From Sodalis glossinidius str. 'morsitans' (GTDB lineage: Bacteria; Pseudomonadota; Gammaproteobacteria; Enterobacterales; Enterobacteriaceae): 64,000 nucleotides of DNA. Below, piece by piece: positions 55,681-64,000 of this stretch; position 1 is the stretch's first letter; each line of letters begins with the position of its first letter. The stretch covers positions 62,001-126,000 of the forward strand of contig NC_007712.1 in NCBI RefSeq assembly GCF_000010085.1. The letters are read 5' to 3'. The notes under the pieces are model-generated. The model ran no database searches. It was not told the DNA's origin and saw only the letters and a list, made by a program, of their open reading frames with translations. The position numbers and the translations under genes were made by a program.

Positions 55681-56014
55681 ATGAACACTGTTGCGCTGTT
55701 CTGGGCTTCATGTGTCGTATGCCTGATTAATATGGCTCGTTATTATTCTTCATTGAGTGCGTTGCTGGTGGTGCTGCGTGGCTGCGATCCGCTTCTGTAC
55801 CAATATGTCGACGGTAGCGGTTTTTTTACCGCCCCATGGTCAGCCTGGCAAGCAGCTGCGTCTGGTGCGCTACATCTTTGCCCAGTGTTACCTGGATCAT
55901 CACGACCCGGAATTCATCCGCCGCTGTGAACGCGTGCGAGGGCAGTTCATGTTGACCAGCGCATTATGTGGTCTGATTGTGGTCAGCCTGATCGCTCTGG
56001 CTATCTGGCACTGA
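55681..56014 (+). pseudogene. uspB: Universal stress protein B, one-base frameshift
   Basis: UspB is a 111-residue membrane protein linked to ethanol and stationary-phase resistance in E. coli. ATG 55681 follows GGGAGGA and reads MNTVALFWASCVVCLINMARYYSS, LLVVLRGCDPLLYQYVDGSGFFT. One extra base near 55830 then shifts the frame. In the corrected frame the rest is fully conserved: PHGQPGKQLRLVRYIFAQCYLD, EFIRRCERVRGQFMLTSALCGL, ending SLIALAIWH at 56014. A single indel, so a recent event or a sequencing error. Confidence 0.88.
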
Positions 56015-56021
56015 ACGACAG

Positions 56022-56051
56022 GTAAAAAAAAGACGGCCGGCTGGCCGTCTT
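56022..56051 (-). terminator. Rho-independent terminator of pitA (uspB/pitA convergent)
   Basis: AAGACGGCC - GGCT - GGCCGTCTT (56030-56038 with 56043-56051) is a perfect 9-bp stem. Read on the minus strand it is followed by a run of eight T (the A-run at 56024-56031). It lies 18 bp past the pitA stop. Confidence 0.92.
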
Positions 56052-56068
56052 GCTGCGTGCGGCTGAGG

Positions 56069-57667
56069 CTAAATCAATTTCAGCGCCAGCCAGTAAAGAC
56101 TACCGGCCAGAATAATCGCCACCGGCAGCGTCAGTACCCAGGCCAGAAGTATATTCTTCACGGTCTTGCCCTGCACACCGCCGCCATCCACCAACATGGT
56201 GCCGGTGACCGCGGATGACAGCACGTGGGTGGTAGAAACCGGCATACCGGTATAGCTGGCGACGCCGATGGACACCGCCGCCGTCATCTGCGCCGACAGC
56301 CCCTGGGCATAGGTCATGCCTTTCTTACCGATTTTCTCGCCGATGGTCGTGGCCACCCGACGCCAGCCCACCATGGTGCCCAGCGAAAGCGCCAGCGCTA
56401 CGGCGATAATGATCCACATCGGCGCGTACTCTACCGTATACAGCAGATCCTGGCGCAGGTTCGATAAGAATCGTTTATCCGCAGAAGGGGTTTCCGGCAG
56501 CTTCGCCACTTTGTCGGCGGTGTCGGCAATGCACATCAGCAGACGCCGTACGTGCGAGCGCTGATCGGCGTTAAGCGTTTCATAGCTATCCAGATTGCCC
56601 AACAGCAGCGAGGCGCGATTGATGGCGAACAGCGCCCGGGACAGGTCGCAATGAAACTCCTGTGGCTGGGGGGTATCCCCTTGATCCAGCCTCTGGCCAT
56701 TGGCCATCGGCGCGCCGATGGCGGCAGGGGGGACAGCAGGGTCAACGGCAGGCGCGGCGCCGGGGACGGCATTTTCCGCGGCCGGCGACGGTAGGGGTTG
56801 CTCATCCGGGCCAACGACATGGGTGAACGCGCCGGGGTGCTGAGTATAATATTGCTGCAAATGATTCACCGCATCGCGGGTGCGGCTGATGTCGTAGCCG
56901 CTGGCGTTCATATTGACCACAAATCCCGCCGGCGCAACGCCTATTAGTACCAGCATGATAAGCCCGATCCCCTTCTGCCCGTCATTGGCGCCGTGGGAAA
57001 AACTCACTCCGGCGGCGGAGAAAATCAGGGCGATACGTGTCCAGAACGGCGGTTTGCGCTTGCCGTCCTTTTTCTCACGCTCCGCCGGCGTCAGATGGAT
57101 GCGGCGGCGCTTTTTGGTGCTGCTCCAATAACGGTGCAGAACAAACACCATCGCGCCCGCTAGCACCAAACCCACTATCGGAGAAATAATTAGCGACAGG
57201 AAGATTTCAATCAATTTGGGGATATTGAGCGCCTGGACCACCGAGCTGTCGCTGACCAACGCGTTGGTCAGACCGATACCGATAATTGCGCCGATAAGGG
57301 TGTGCGAGCTGGAGGCCGGCAGGCCGAAATACCAGGTGCCCAGGTTCCACAGAATCGCCGCCAGCAGCATGGAAAACATCATCGCCAGACCGTGGGCTGA
57401 ACTGACATTGAGCAAAAGGTCGGTCGGCAAGAGATGAACGATGGCGTAGGCCACGCTCAATCCGCCCATCAGAACCCCGAGAAAATTGAACACCCCGGAC
57501 ATGGCGACCGCCAGTTGGGAGCGCAGTGCGCGGGTGTAGATGACGGTGGCCACGGCGTTGGCCGTATCATGAAAGCCATTGATGGCCTCATAAACCAGAA
57601 CAAAAATTAATGCGAGCACCAACATTAAACCGGTATGGAATTCCATGCAGGTGAATAGATGTAGCAT
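56069..57667 (-). CDS. pitA: Low-affinity phosphate transporter PitA
   Basis: PitA is a proton-coupled importer of metal-phosphate complexes (PiT family). The product has 532 residues (E. coli 499). It starts MLHLFTCMEFHTGLMLVL; an internal start at MEFHTG is possible. PiT signature GFHDTANAVATVIYTRAL, later SFSHGANDGQKGIGLIMLVLI, and AVSIGVASYTGMPVSTTHVLSS. About ten membrane helices. A large loop (residues 285-345) is rich in Pro and Ala (PLPSPAAENAVPGAAPAV and on), which explains the extra length. Intact, with its own terminator. Confidence 0.96.
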   Translation of the reverse strand: MLHLFTCMEFHTGLMLVLALIFVLVYEAINGFHDTANAVATVIYTRALRSQLAVAMSGVFNFLGVLMGGLSVAYAIVHLLPTDLLLNVSSAHGLAMMFSMLLAAILWNLGTWYFGLPASSSHTLIGAIIGIGLTNALVSDSSVVQALNIPKLIEIFLSLIISPIVGLVLAGAMVFVLHRYWSSTKKRRRIHLTPAEREKKDGKRKPPFWTRIALIFSAAGVSFSHGANDGQKGIGLIMLVLIGVAPAGFVVNMNASGYDISRTRDAVNHLQQYYTQHPGAFTHVVGPDEQPLPSPAAENAVPGAAPAVDPAVPPAAIGAPMANGQRLDQGDTPQPQEFHCDLSRALFAINRASLLLGNLDSYETLNADQRSHVRRLLMCIADTADKVAKLPETPSADKRFLSNLRQDLLYTVEYAPMWIIIAVALALSLGTMVGWRRVATTIGEKIGKKGMTYAQGLSAQMTAAVSIGVASYTGMPVSTTHVLSSAVTGTMLVDGGGVQGKTVKNILLAWVLTLPVAIILAGSLYWLALKLI

Positions 57668-57944
57668 AGAGAGTTACGCCATTGTTTGGACATGAACGGG
57701 CCACATTATCTGCGACAAGAGGGCCAAGGGAAAAGGAAAATATGACCTTTTTTTGATATTCTTGCCGCCGACAGACATGCATTTACCCCTATAAACTTTC
57801 AAATTCAGCAAGATACGCTTTTTTTTACCCAATCTAGCATTTTGTTAACATAGCATTGTCCTGTTAGGCCCATCATTACAATCGGGCCGCGGGCTTAGCC
57901 CGCCAGGTTAGGTCGCCCATTAAGAGTATAGGCAGAGTGACATC

Positions 57945-59086
57945 ATGGCAGAAAAGTTTGAGGTGGTTGTTATCGGCGCCGGCGCGGCGGGCATGTTTTG
58001 CGCCGCCCAGGCGGGCCAATTGGGCCGCCGTGTGCTACTGTTTGGATAACGGCAAAAAACCCGGCCGCCTATCTGTCGCAAAACCCCCATTTCTGCAAAT
58101 CGGCGCTGGCACGCTATACCCAATGGGATTTTATCGATCTGGTGCAGCGCCACGGCATTGCCTGGCATGAAAAGACCCTCGGCCAGCTGTTTTGCGATGA
58201 CTCCGCACAGCAGATTGTCGATCTCCTGTTGGCGGAGTGCCGGTTGGGACAGGTCACGCTGCGTCTGCGCAGCGAAGTGCTGACGGTCGCCAGGCACGAC
58301 GGTGGTTTTTTGCTGACGCTACCGCAGGGGGAGATTTTCACCTCTGCGCTGGTGATCGCTACAGGCGGTCTCTCGATGCCCGGCCTGGGGGCGACGCCGT
58401 TTGGTTACCGCCTTGCCCAGCAGTTCAGTCTGGCGGTGATTCCCACGCGGGCGGCGCTGGTGCCCGTTACGCTGCATAAACCGCTACTGGATCCGCTGGC
58501 GACACTGGCGGGTGTCGCGGTACCGGCTGTCGTCAGCGCCGAAGATGGCACCCGTTTTCGCGAAAATATCCTTTTTACCCACCGCGGGCTGTCCGGCCCG
58601 GCAATATTGCAGATTTCCAGCTTCTGGCAAACGGGCGAGTTCTTGACCATCGATCTACTGCCGGATGTGGCATTGTCGTCCTTCCTCAGCGAGGAAACCG
58701 CCGCCCATCCCAACCAAAGCCTGAAAAATACTCTGGCAAAGCTGTTGCCGCGTCGACTGGTGGAATGCTGGCACCAGTTGCACGACATTCCCGATATCAG
58801 TCTGAAACAGCTGACCCCGCGCCTAACGGCGCAATGGGTATTACCGCTGCAACAGTGGCGGGTGCAACCCAACGGCACTGAAGGCTACCGCACCGCTGAG
58901 GTGATACAGGGCGGCGTCGATACCCGCTATCTGTCCTCCAAAATGCTCGCGTGCAACGACGTACCGGGACTGTATTTCATCGGCGAAGTGGTCGATGTTA
59001 TCGGCTGGCTCGGCGGCTATAACTTTCAGTGGGCCTGGAGCTCCGCCTGGGCCTGCGCACAGGCGTTGGCCGTGGCGCCCCATTGA
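57945..59086 (+). pseudogene. yhiN: HI0933-family flavoprotein YhiN, deletion and frameshift
   Basis: YhiN is a predicted NAD(P)/FAD-dependent oxidoreductase (E. coli 400 residues). ATG 57945 reads MAEKFEVVVIGAGAAGMFCAA, the FAD-binding motif. The frame changes at RVLLFG (58045), giving DNGKKP, and then about 20 codons are missing, including the family motif KxLxSGGGRCNxTN. The remaining 330 codons are open in the other frame: AAYLSQNPHFCKSALARYTQW, ATGGLSMPGLGATPFGYRLA, FTHRGLSGPAILQISSFWQ, and GYNFQWAWSSAWACAQALA. Loss of the GGGRCN motif should abolish flavin binding. Confidence 0.9.
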
Positions 59087-59150
59087 CGCCGTCGGGCCAA
59101 TAAAGGGGTGCCCCCCACCCGCTGATTCCTCGCCAAGCACTGGGCAAACG

Positions 59151-59254
59151 CTAGAGCGGTTTTCATCTATTTCGGCGCATCTGTGGATTAGGAATTCTAT
59201 CTACTGAGGCAGTGCTATATGCGAAAAAACCGGAATAGATGAAAAGTGCTCTAG
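59151..59254. mobile_element. Second copy of the 104-bp inverted-repeat element
   Basis: All 104 bases are identical to 49844-49947, from CTAGAGC to GCTCTAG, with the same ~25-bp inverted repeats and CTAG on both edges (duplicated TA). It lies 64 bp after the yhiN stop. The region 59255-59368 after it holds nothing I recognise. Confidence 0.88.
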
Positions 59255-59368
59255 CTGCCGGCGAAGGGGGCTATTGCGGGCGCGCAGTCATGGGCGCAGG
59301 GGCAATGCCCTGGGGTGTTGCCGCGCGAATTTCGGCCGTGCCGGGAGCTAAATCGGCTTCGCCCCCGA

Positions 59369-60535
59369 TTAAACGCCGACCTTATAGCCGTGAAGCCAGG
59401 AAAAATGCCGGCCAAGTTCATTGAGGACCCGATTGCGCTCCAGGCGTGCCGCCCCAGCGGGGAGATGCAGGCAATCGTTGACGCTTCTCGACGACGTTTG
59501 AATCCGTTCACCTCGCGCTTTACGTTCCCGCTCATAGGCATCGAACTTGGCTGCCACGGAGGAGAGTGTGTCATCATTGATAACATGGGCGAGGGCGATA
59601 GCATCTTCAAACGAGGATATGGCCCCTTGTCCGTGATGCGGCATCATGCCGTGTGCAGCATCACCGATTAACACCGCCCGTCCGCGATGCCATGAGGACA
59701 GGGGACTGACCTGGAACATGCCCCAGCGTTCAGCCAGATTCACATGCTCAAACAATTGCCCGACGGCGGGATGCCAATGGGCAAACTTTTTGCCGATGGC
59801 CGAGGCGTTTGCAGGGACTCGCCAGGCGTCGTGCTCCCACTTCTCCGGGCCATCCATGAATACCACGATGGTCTGATATTTAAAGTCTTTGCCGATGGGA
59901 AAATTAAGGACATGCATGTCCTCGCCCATCCAGTCCGTAAAGGAATGCGGCTCGGTAAGACGGTCTAATAGCGCAGTTTTGGCCAGTCCGCGAAACGCAC
60001 TATTGCTTGTAAATACCGGGTGGGCGGTATCACTGACCGTCTGCCGCACCACGGATCGGATACCATCCGCCCCGACGACCAAATCCGCGGCATTCTGGGT
60101 TCCGTCAGCCCAATAAAGCGTTGCTTCTTCCCCCGAATCATCCAGTCGGGTCAATTGCTTGCCGAGCCAGATATTTTCTCGCCCGACGACGTCAAGCAAA
60201 GTCGCCTGAAGATCGGTACGGAAAGCGCCATAATAGGGTAAACCATATTCCTGCCGGTACCAGTTATCACGCGCCAGACGCTGTGAGGCCGCCACGCTGC
60301 CGTCCTCATTGCGAAAATAGGCCGCTTCCGTCTCGCAAGACCGTTCCGCCATAGATGTCGCAATACCTATTTCTGCAAACAGGCGCGTTCCATTGGCCCA
60401 AAGCGAGATGCCTGTGCCGAGCTCGGTTAATTCATTGGCCTGTTCATAGACGGTAACATCATGCCTGCTGTTTCTCATGGTGGCGGCGAAAGCTAATCCA
60501 CCCATACCCGCTCCGATTACTGCGATTCGTGTCAT
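59369..60535 (-). CDS. FAD-dependent aromatic monooxygenase (salicylate hydroxylase-like)
   Basis: A 388-residue flavoprotein of the class A (single-component) aromatic hydroxylases. ATG 60535 (MTRIAVIGAGMGGLAFAATM) is chosen because the Rossmann GxGxxG motif follows at once; the longer frame to 60625 is not homologous. The DG motif reads LVVGADGIRSVVRQ and the second FAD motif VLIGDAAHGMMPHHGQGA. NAD(P)H is the expected reductant. The neighbouring LigB-like gene suggests a former aromatic-degradation cluster, but the substrate cannot be told from sequence. No frameshift or stop seen. Open genes are rare here, so it may be recent or still used. Confidence 0.85.
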   Translation of the reverse strand: MTRIAVIGAGMGGLAFAATMRNSRHDVTVYEQANELTELGTGISLWANGTRLFAEIGIATSMAERSCETEAAYFRNEDGSVAASQRLARDNWYRQEYGLPYYGAFRTDLQATLLDVVGRENIWLGKQLTRLDDSGEEATLYWADGTQNAADLVVGADGIRSVVRQTVSDTAHPVFTSNSAFRGLAKTALLDRLTEPHSFTDWMGEDMHVLNFPIGKDFKYQTIVVFMDGPEKWEHDAWRVPANASAIGKKFAHWHPAVGQLFEHVNLAERWGMFQVSPLSSWHRGRAVLIGDAAHGMMPHHGQGAISSFEDAIALAHVINDDTLSSVAAKFDAYERERKARGERIQTSSRSVNDCLHLPAGAARLERNRVLNELGRHFSWLHGYKVGV

Positions 60536-60748
60536 CGGGTTTGTTCTCCAGTCATTTACGACAAAATGGGGATGCAATGTCTTGTCGGCGACATTAAGCC
60601 TCGTTGCCCCGCAACAAAGGATCATCGGCTGGCGTTAGCTGAAAACCTGGCTAAGGCACCCTGATCGGAGCGCCTTTGTTATCAGCCTTTCTTCATTGGG
60701 CGCTGTTTGCACCCGATCATGAGCCTTAACGACGCTCAAGCTCAGCTC

Positions 60749-61509
60749 TGACCCGGATAGGTTAAATAGCTCATGCCCGTAATCCATTCCGGAACGGATT
60801 CATACGCTACATAATCAGGGCGGGCTCCTTTCATGGCGCCCATCAGCGCGACCCAGTTAAGCGCCTCATGGCCACCGTGGCCGCCACGCTCTTCCACTTC
60901 CTCGTAGGTCAGCGCGCGCATATAGGCCACATCGCCAGCCTCAAAGCGCTCAAGCATTTCGCGATCTCATTCTTCATTGACCAGAGGATGGCTGTGGCCC
61001 AAAGGCCATTCCATTCTGCTCATCATATCGATTTCGTATTAGGCAAAGTCGGTATAAAGCGTGGGGTCGTCAACAAGAGCGCTTTTGCCGACGGTCTGAT
61101 AGACCTTCATGCGCTGCAGCAGCTCATCCTCTTCCGGTGCCCCCTCGACCCAGACCGGCGGCCAATGTGAGAGTCCCCCGGTCGCGAGGAAGTGAACGCG
61201 ATAATCGTCCGGCAAGGTATCGATGATTTCACGCACCTTCAACCCTAAATCATAAGCACGGGAATACGGCATCAGAGGAGGGGAAAAAACGTTGATATAA
61301 ACCGGTACCACCGGAATATTGAATTCGGGATTGATGAAAAACAGCGGCATCATCAGGTTATTGCCATACTCGATAGCGCCCATCCGCGTGGCATCAAAAC
61401 CGCCGTGAATCAGTTTCTCCAGCAGGGTTTGCGCGATGCCTGCGTGACTGGCAATACTATGCTGAGTATCAAATTTCAGCTCTTCCATCATGTATTTTTT
61501 TCTGGACAC
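60749..61509 (-). pseudogene. LigB-type extradiol ring-cleavage dioxygenase, truncated
   Basis: The visible frame (from 61509) reads EELKFDTQHSIASHAGIAQTL and DATRMGAIEYGNNLMMPLFF, then PVYINVFSPPLMPYSRAYDLG and VHFLATGGLSHWPPV, which fit the class III (LigB) extradiol dioxygenase fold. The N-terminal region that carries the first metal-binding His residues is missing. A TAA follows TLYTDFA near 61040, and another stop follows HSHPLVNEE near 60968, before DREMLERFEAGDVAYMRALTYE and NWVALMGAMKGARPDYVAYE. So the gene has two stops and lacks its start. It may have cleaved the product of the adjacent hydroxylase; this is inference. Confidence 0.82.
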
Positions 61510-61936
61510 GTCCCGGGAACTAAAAAAGGGTTATATATAAGTGCGTTGCAGAATATACGTTTTTAGCGCGGAAAACCTTTGCCGGAGTGGGCCGGATTAT
61601 TCGGGCGAAGAGTCGCATGGCGTCAATGGATATTTATAATATTATGAAAATAAAGAGAAAATTATTCTCTTGTCTTACGCGTTAATCCCGCGAAGAGGGA
61701 ATTTTTTCACGGGAGGGGATACCAGTAACAATTATATTACCGATGAAGAATTTTACCTTTCGCCATGGAAAGAGAATACCCTGCCAATAATGAATTTAAA
61801 TTCAGCACAAGTGATAATAATTATTTTCCGCGGCAGGCGAAGGAAATGCCGGTAGCCCATTATCCAGCGCCGGCTTTTCTGCCGGCCGGTAGCTCAGTTC
61901 AGTGAAGAGTAATTGCCCGCGACGGGTAACCCATGG
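61510..61936. other. Gap dioxygenase - glutathione transferase, no recognised gene
   Basis: About 430 bp, AT-rich in 61630-61830. No frame matches a known family. The missing 5' part of the dioxygenase gene would be expected here but is not recognisable. Confidence 0.3.
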
Positions 61937-62500
61937 CTAAGGCACGCGTAATTCGTCGTAGGACACCATCACATGTTCAGCAAAGGCGGGACGTTGGGCC
62001 AATTGCTCATAGTAGGGCGCGATCGCCGGAAAAATGGGATGCTCAATCGCGATGGTATAACAACGGTACAGCAGGTGGCCGAATTGAATATCCGCCAGTG
62101 TCAAAGCGCTGTCGGCCAGATACCCCTCGCGGGCGGCGGTTCTGATGACCCGCTAGAATACGGGGGCGGTAAAGTTCAGCGCCACGTTGATTTTCGCCCA
62201 TTCAGCCCATTTATCGACATTCGCCCGGGCGGAATGCTCCGCCGGCCAAAAATCCAACGCGCCATAGCGGCCGGCCAGATAACGTAGAATTGCGCCGGTT
62301 TCCCATATTGGATCGCCTTTATCATCCCGGATGACGGGAACGGTGCCGTTGGGGTTCATCGCTAAAAATGTCGCCGTGTCGTTGCCACCGTAGCTGTGGT
62401 CGATGTCATAGCGGACAAACGGCAGCCCGATCTCACCGATGCACCACATCAACGCCTGCACATTGGAAGACGTCTTTCTGCCCCAAATCTCAATCTGCTT
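61937..62500 (-). pseudogene. Glutathione S-transferase family protein, broken
   Basis: The N-terminal thioredoxin-like domain is clear: EIWGRKTSSNVQALMWCIGEIGL, then FLAMNPNGTVPVIRDD with the conserved NPNGxVPVI, and GAILRYLAGRYG. An in-frame TAG (W to stop) follows FTAPVF near 62155; the sequence continues RVIRTAAREGYLADSALTLADI, where relatives have about 30 more codons, so a deletion is likely. It ends AFAEHVMVSYDELRVP. No ATG stands before the first homologous residue; the start may also be lost. Stop plus deletion. Confidence 0.85.
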
Positions 62501-62680
62501 TTTCCCGCCCTGAGGATGCCGATGACCGCAGTATAAAGGGCTTTCGTGGGGTCGTCTTGGCGTAAACACCTTTTACGCTGTGTCCAAGGCACAAGGCTAA
62601 AGGCTAAACGTGCAGCGGCGGACAATCCTCTCACGCCGTACTATGCTTTAAAGACGACATCCCTCTGCCAGGAGACGATA

Positions 62681-63090
62681 ATGAGTCCACTCCCCTTTGA
62701 TACCGGAACAGGCACGGACCGATCGTCAGGTCGAAACTTTTTTGCAAGCATTAAACGGTGCCGATGCGCCGCCTGTGGAAAGTTTGGTGCAGGCGCGCCA
62801 GGTGATCGTTGATGCACAGAAATCCGTCGCCATTGATATGAGCGGCGTTGACGAGTCGGAACAGATTATCACCGTCGACGGCTCAGCCGCTGAGCCTGAA
62901 TATCGTTCGCCCGGCCAATACCGACGGGGTGCTGCCGGCATTTGTCTTTTCCACGGCGGCGGCTGGGTACTTGGCGATTATTTTACCCACAAACGACTGG
63001 TGCGCGATTTGGTGGTCGCCAGAGGCGTGGTGGGGATTTTTGCCGCGAGTTTTCAATACCCCTACCAGGATCCTCTCCCCAACCGGTCAC
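62681..63090 (+). pseudogene. Alpha/beta hydrolase (HSL/esterase type), truncated and frameshifted
   Basis: ATG 62681 follows AGGAGACG and reads MSPLP; a shift near 62696 enters IPEQARTDRQVETFLQAL, DAPPVESLVQARQVIVDAQKS. Another shift is seen between EPLSLNIVRPANTDGVLPAFVF and FHGGGWVLGDYFTHKRLVRDL. HGGGW is the oxyanion-hole motif of the hormone-sensitive-lipase group. After QYPYQDPLPN the similarity ends and the yhhS sequence begins, so the nucleophile (GxSxG) and the rest of the catalytic triad are lost. The former substrate is unknown. Confidence 0.82.
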
Positions 63091-64000
63091 CAGCGGGTGG
63101 CGACTCACCTTACGTATTCTTTCGGTGGTGGTATTCAACTTCGTCAATTATCTCACCATCGGCCTGCCGTTGGCGGTGCTGCCGGGGTATGTGCATGATC
63201 ATATGGGCTACAGCGCCTTCTGGGCAGGGCTAGTGGTCAGTTTGCAATATATGGCGACGCTGCTTAGCCGACCTTACGCTGGGTGCTATGCTGACAGGCT
63301 AGGCCCGAAGCGCATTGTCGTGCTCGGGCTGGGCGGCTGTTTGCTCAGCGGCGTGTGTTATCTCCTCGCTATGGACCGAATCCCTGCCCGTCGTGGCGCT
63401 GGCCTTATTGTGCGAGGGGCGGGTTATCCTTGGTCTTGGCCAGAGTTTTGTTGGCACCGGCGCAATGCTTTGGGGCGTCGGCGCGGTGGGTTCCAGTAAT
63501 ATCGGCCGGGTCATCTCGTGGAACGGTGTCGCCAGCTATGGCGCATTGGCTATCGGCGCGCCGCTCGGCGTATGGTTGCATCACCTGGGGGGACTCTCGG
63601 GCTGCTTTCGGCGGTGATTATCTTGATTGCGGGCGTTGCTATCGGCTTTTCGCTACCGCTGCCGACGGTAAAAACGCTGGCCGGCAAGAAAATCCCTTTC
63701 AGCGCGGTGGTGGGCAAGATTTGGCGTTACGGACTGATGCTGGGATTCGCTTCCTGCGGCTTCGGTGTGATCGCCACCTTGTATTACGCTGTTCTATGCC
63801 TCACGCGGTTGGGACGGCGCGGCCTTCGCCCTGACGCTGTTCAGCACCGCCTTTGTCGGCACCCGGCTCCTGTTTCCCAACAGTATTAATCGCTATGGCG
63901 GTTTAGCGGTCTCGCTGGTGTGCTACACGGTCGATATTATAGTGCTGGTCTGGCTGGCGCCGACACCCTTCACCGCCCAACTCGGCGCGCTGCTGACCGG
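63091..64000 (+). pseudogene. yhhS: MFS exporter YhhS, start lost and frameshifted (runs off window)
   Basis: YhhS is an MFS protein of the arabinose-efflux type. No own start is visible; similarity begins at GWRLTLRILSVVVFNFVNYLT, immediately after the truncated hydrolase. Then PLAVLPGYVHDHMGYSAFWAGLVVS and LLSRPYAGCYADRLGPKRIVVLG match E. coli. The frame changes near 63385 to LPVVALALLCEGRVILGLGQSF, near 63600 to LLSAVIILIAGVAIG, and near 63800 to GAAFALTLFSTAFVGTRLLFP, which is open to the window end. At least three frame changes. Confidence 0.88.

Noticed and set aside
1..64000. tRNA, rRNA or CRISPR array
   Set aside because: No cloverleaf-like sequence, conserved rRNA segment or regular direct-repeat array was recognised by eye; a tRNAscan/CRISPR search would be decisive.

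Overview
The window looks like a chromosomal segment from a Sodalis-type insect symbiont, with Sodalis glossinidius or a close relative as the best guess. I infer this from enterobacterial protein identity (DppA, Gor, RlmJ, UspA and PrlC are close to their E. coli forms), the very high density of recent pseudogenes (about half of the recognisable genes carry frameshifts, stops or deletions), and mobile-element debris. No database search was possible, so the species call rests on family knowledge.

Region 1 (1-15014) is a flagellar block whose listed genes are all open: fliP (cut by the window edge), O, N, M, L, K, J, I, H, G and F on the minus strand, fliE divergent on plus, fliD-S-T on minus, then fliC and fliA on plus. 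Consensus sigma-28 promoters sit before fliD and fliC, and a strong terminator follows fliC. Between fliD and fliC lies the collapsed remnant of a second flagellin. FliM lacks the usual N-terminal CheY-P-binding peptide.

Region 2 (15593-21335) is an intact dipeptide ABC transporter operon, dppABCDF, with two hairpins between dppA and dppB.

Region 3 (21950-34663) is decayed. It holds a PAS/LuxR-type regulator, a whole cellulose operon (bcsO-Q-A-B-C-D, minus strand) in which every gene is broken, and a divergent broken HAMP/GGDEF/EAL gene (yhjK/pdeK). The route for cellulose and its c-di-GMP control therefore appears to be lost.

Region 4 (34922-44898) follows E. coli gene order (yhjJ, kdgK, yhjG, yhjE, yhjD, gor, rlmJ) with cdh inserted. 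Only kdgK, gor and rlmJ are clearly intact.

Region 5 (45050-50448) is an accessory patch: an IS903-type element with 9-bp target duplications, an intact cytosine/purine permease-like gene, and broken marC, cysteine-synthase-like and doxX genes. doxX is interrupted by a small inverted-repeat element (MITE), an identical 104-bp copy of which lies at 59151-59254.

Region 6 (50733-59086) returns to the E. coli backbone: prlC intact, rsmJ collapsed, then a broken NAD-formate dehydrogenase and LysR regulator, intact uspA, frameshifted uspB, intact pitA and broken yhiN.

Region 7 (59369-64000) has an intact FAD monooxygenase beside a broken LigB-type ring-cleavage dioxygenase, a broken glutathione S-transferase, a truncated alpha/beta hydrolase and a broken MFS exporter (yhhS) that runs off the end. 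No tRNA, rRNA or CRISPR array was recognised.
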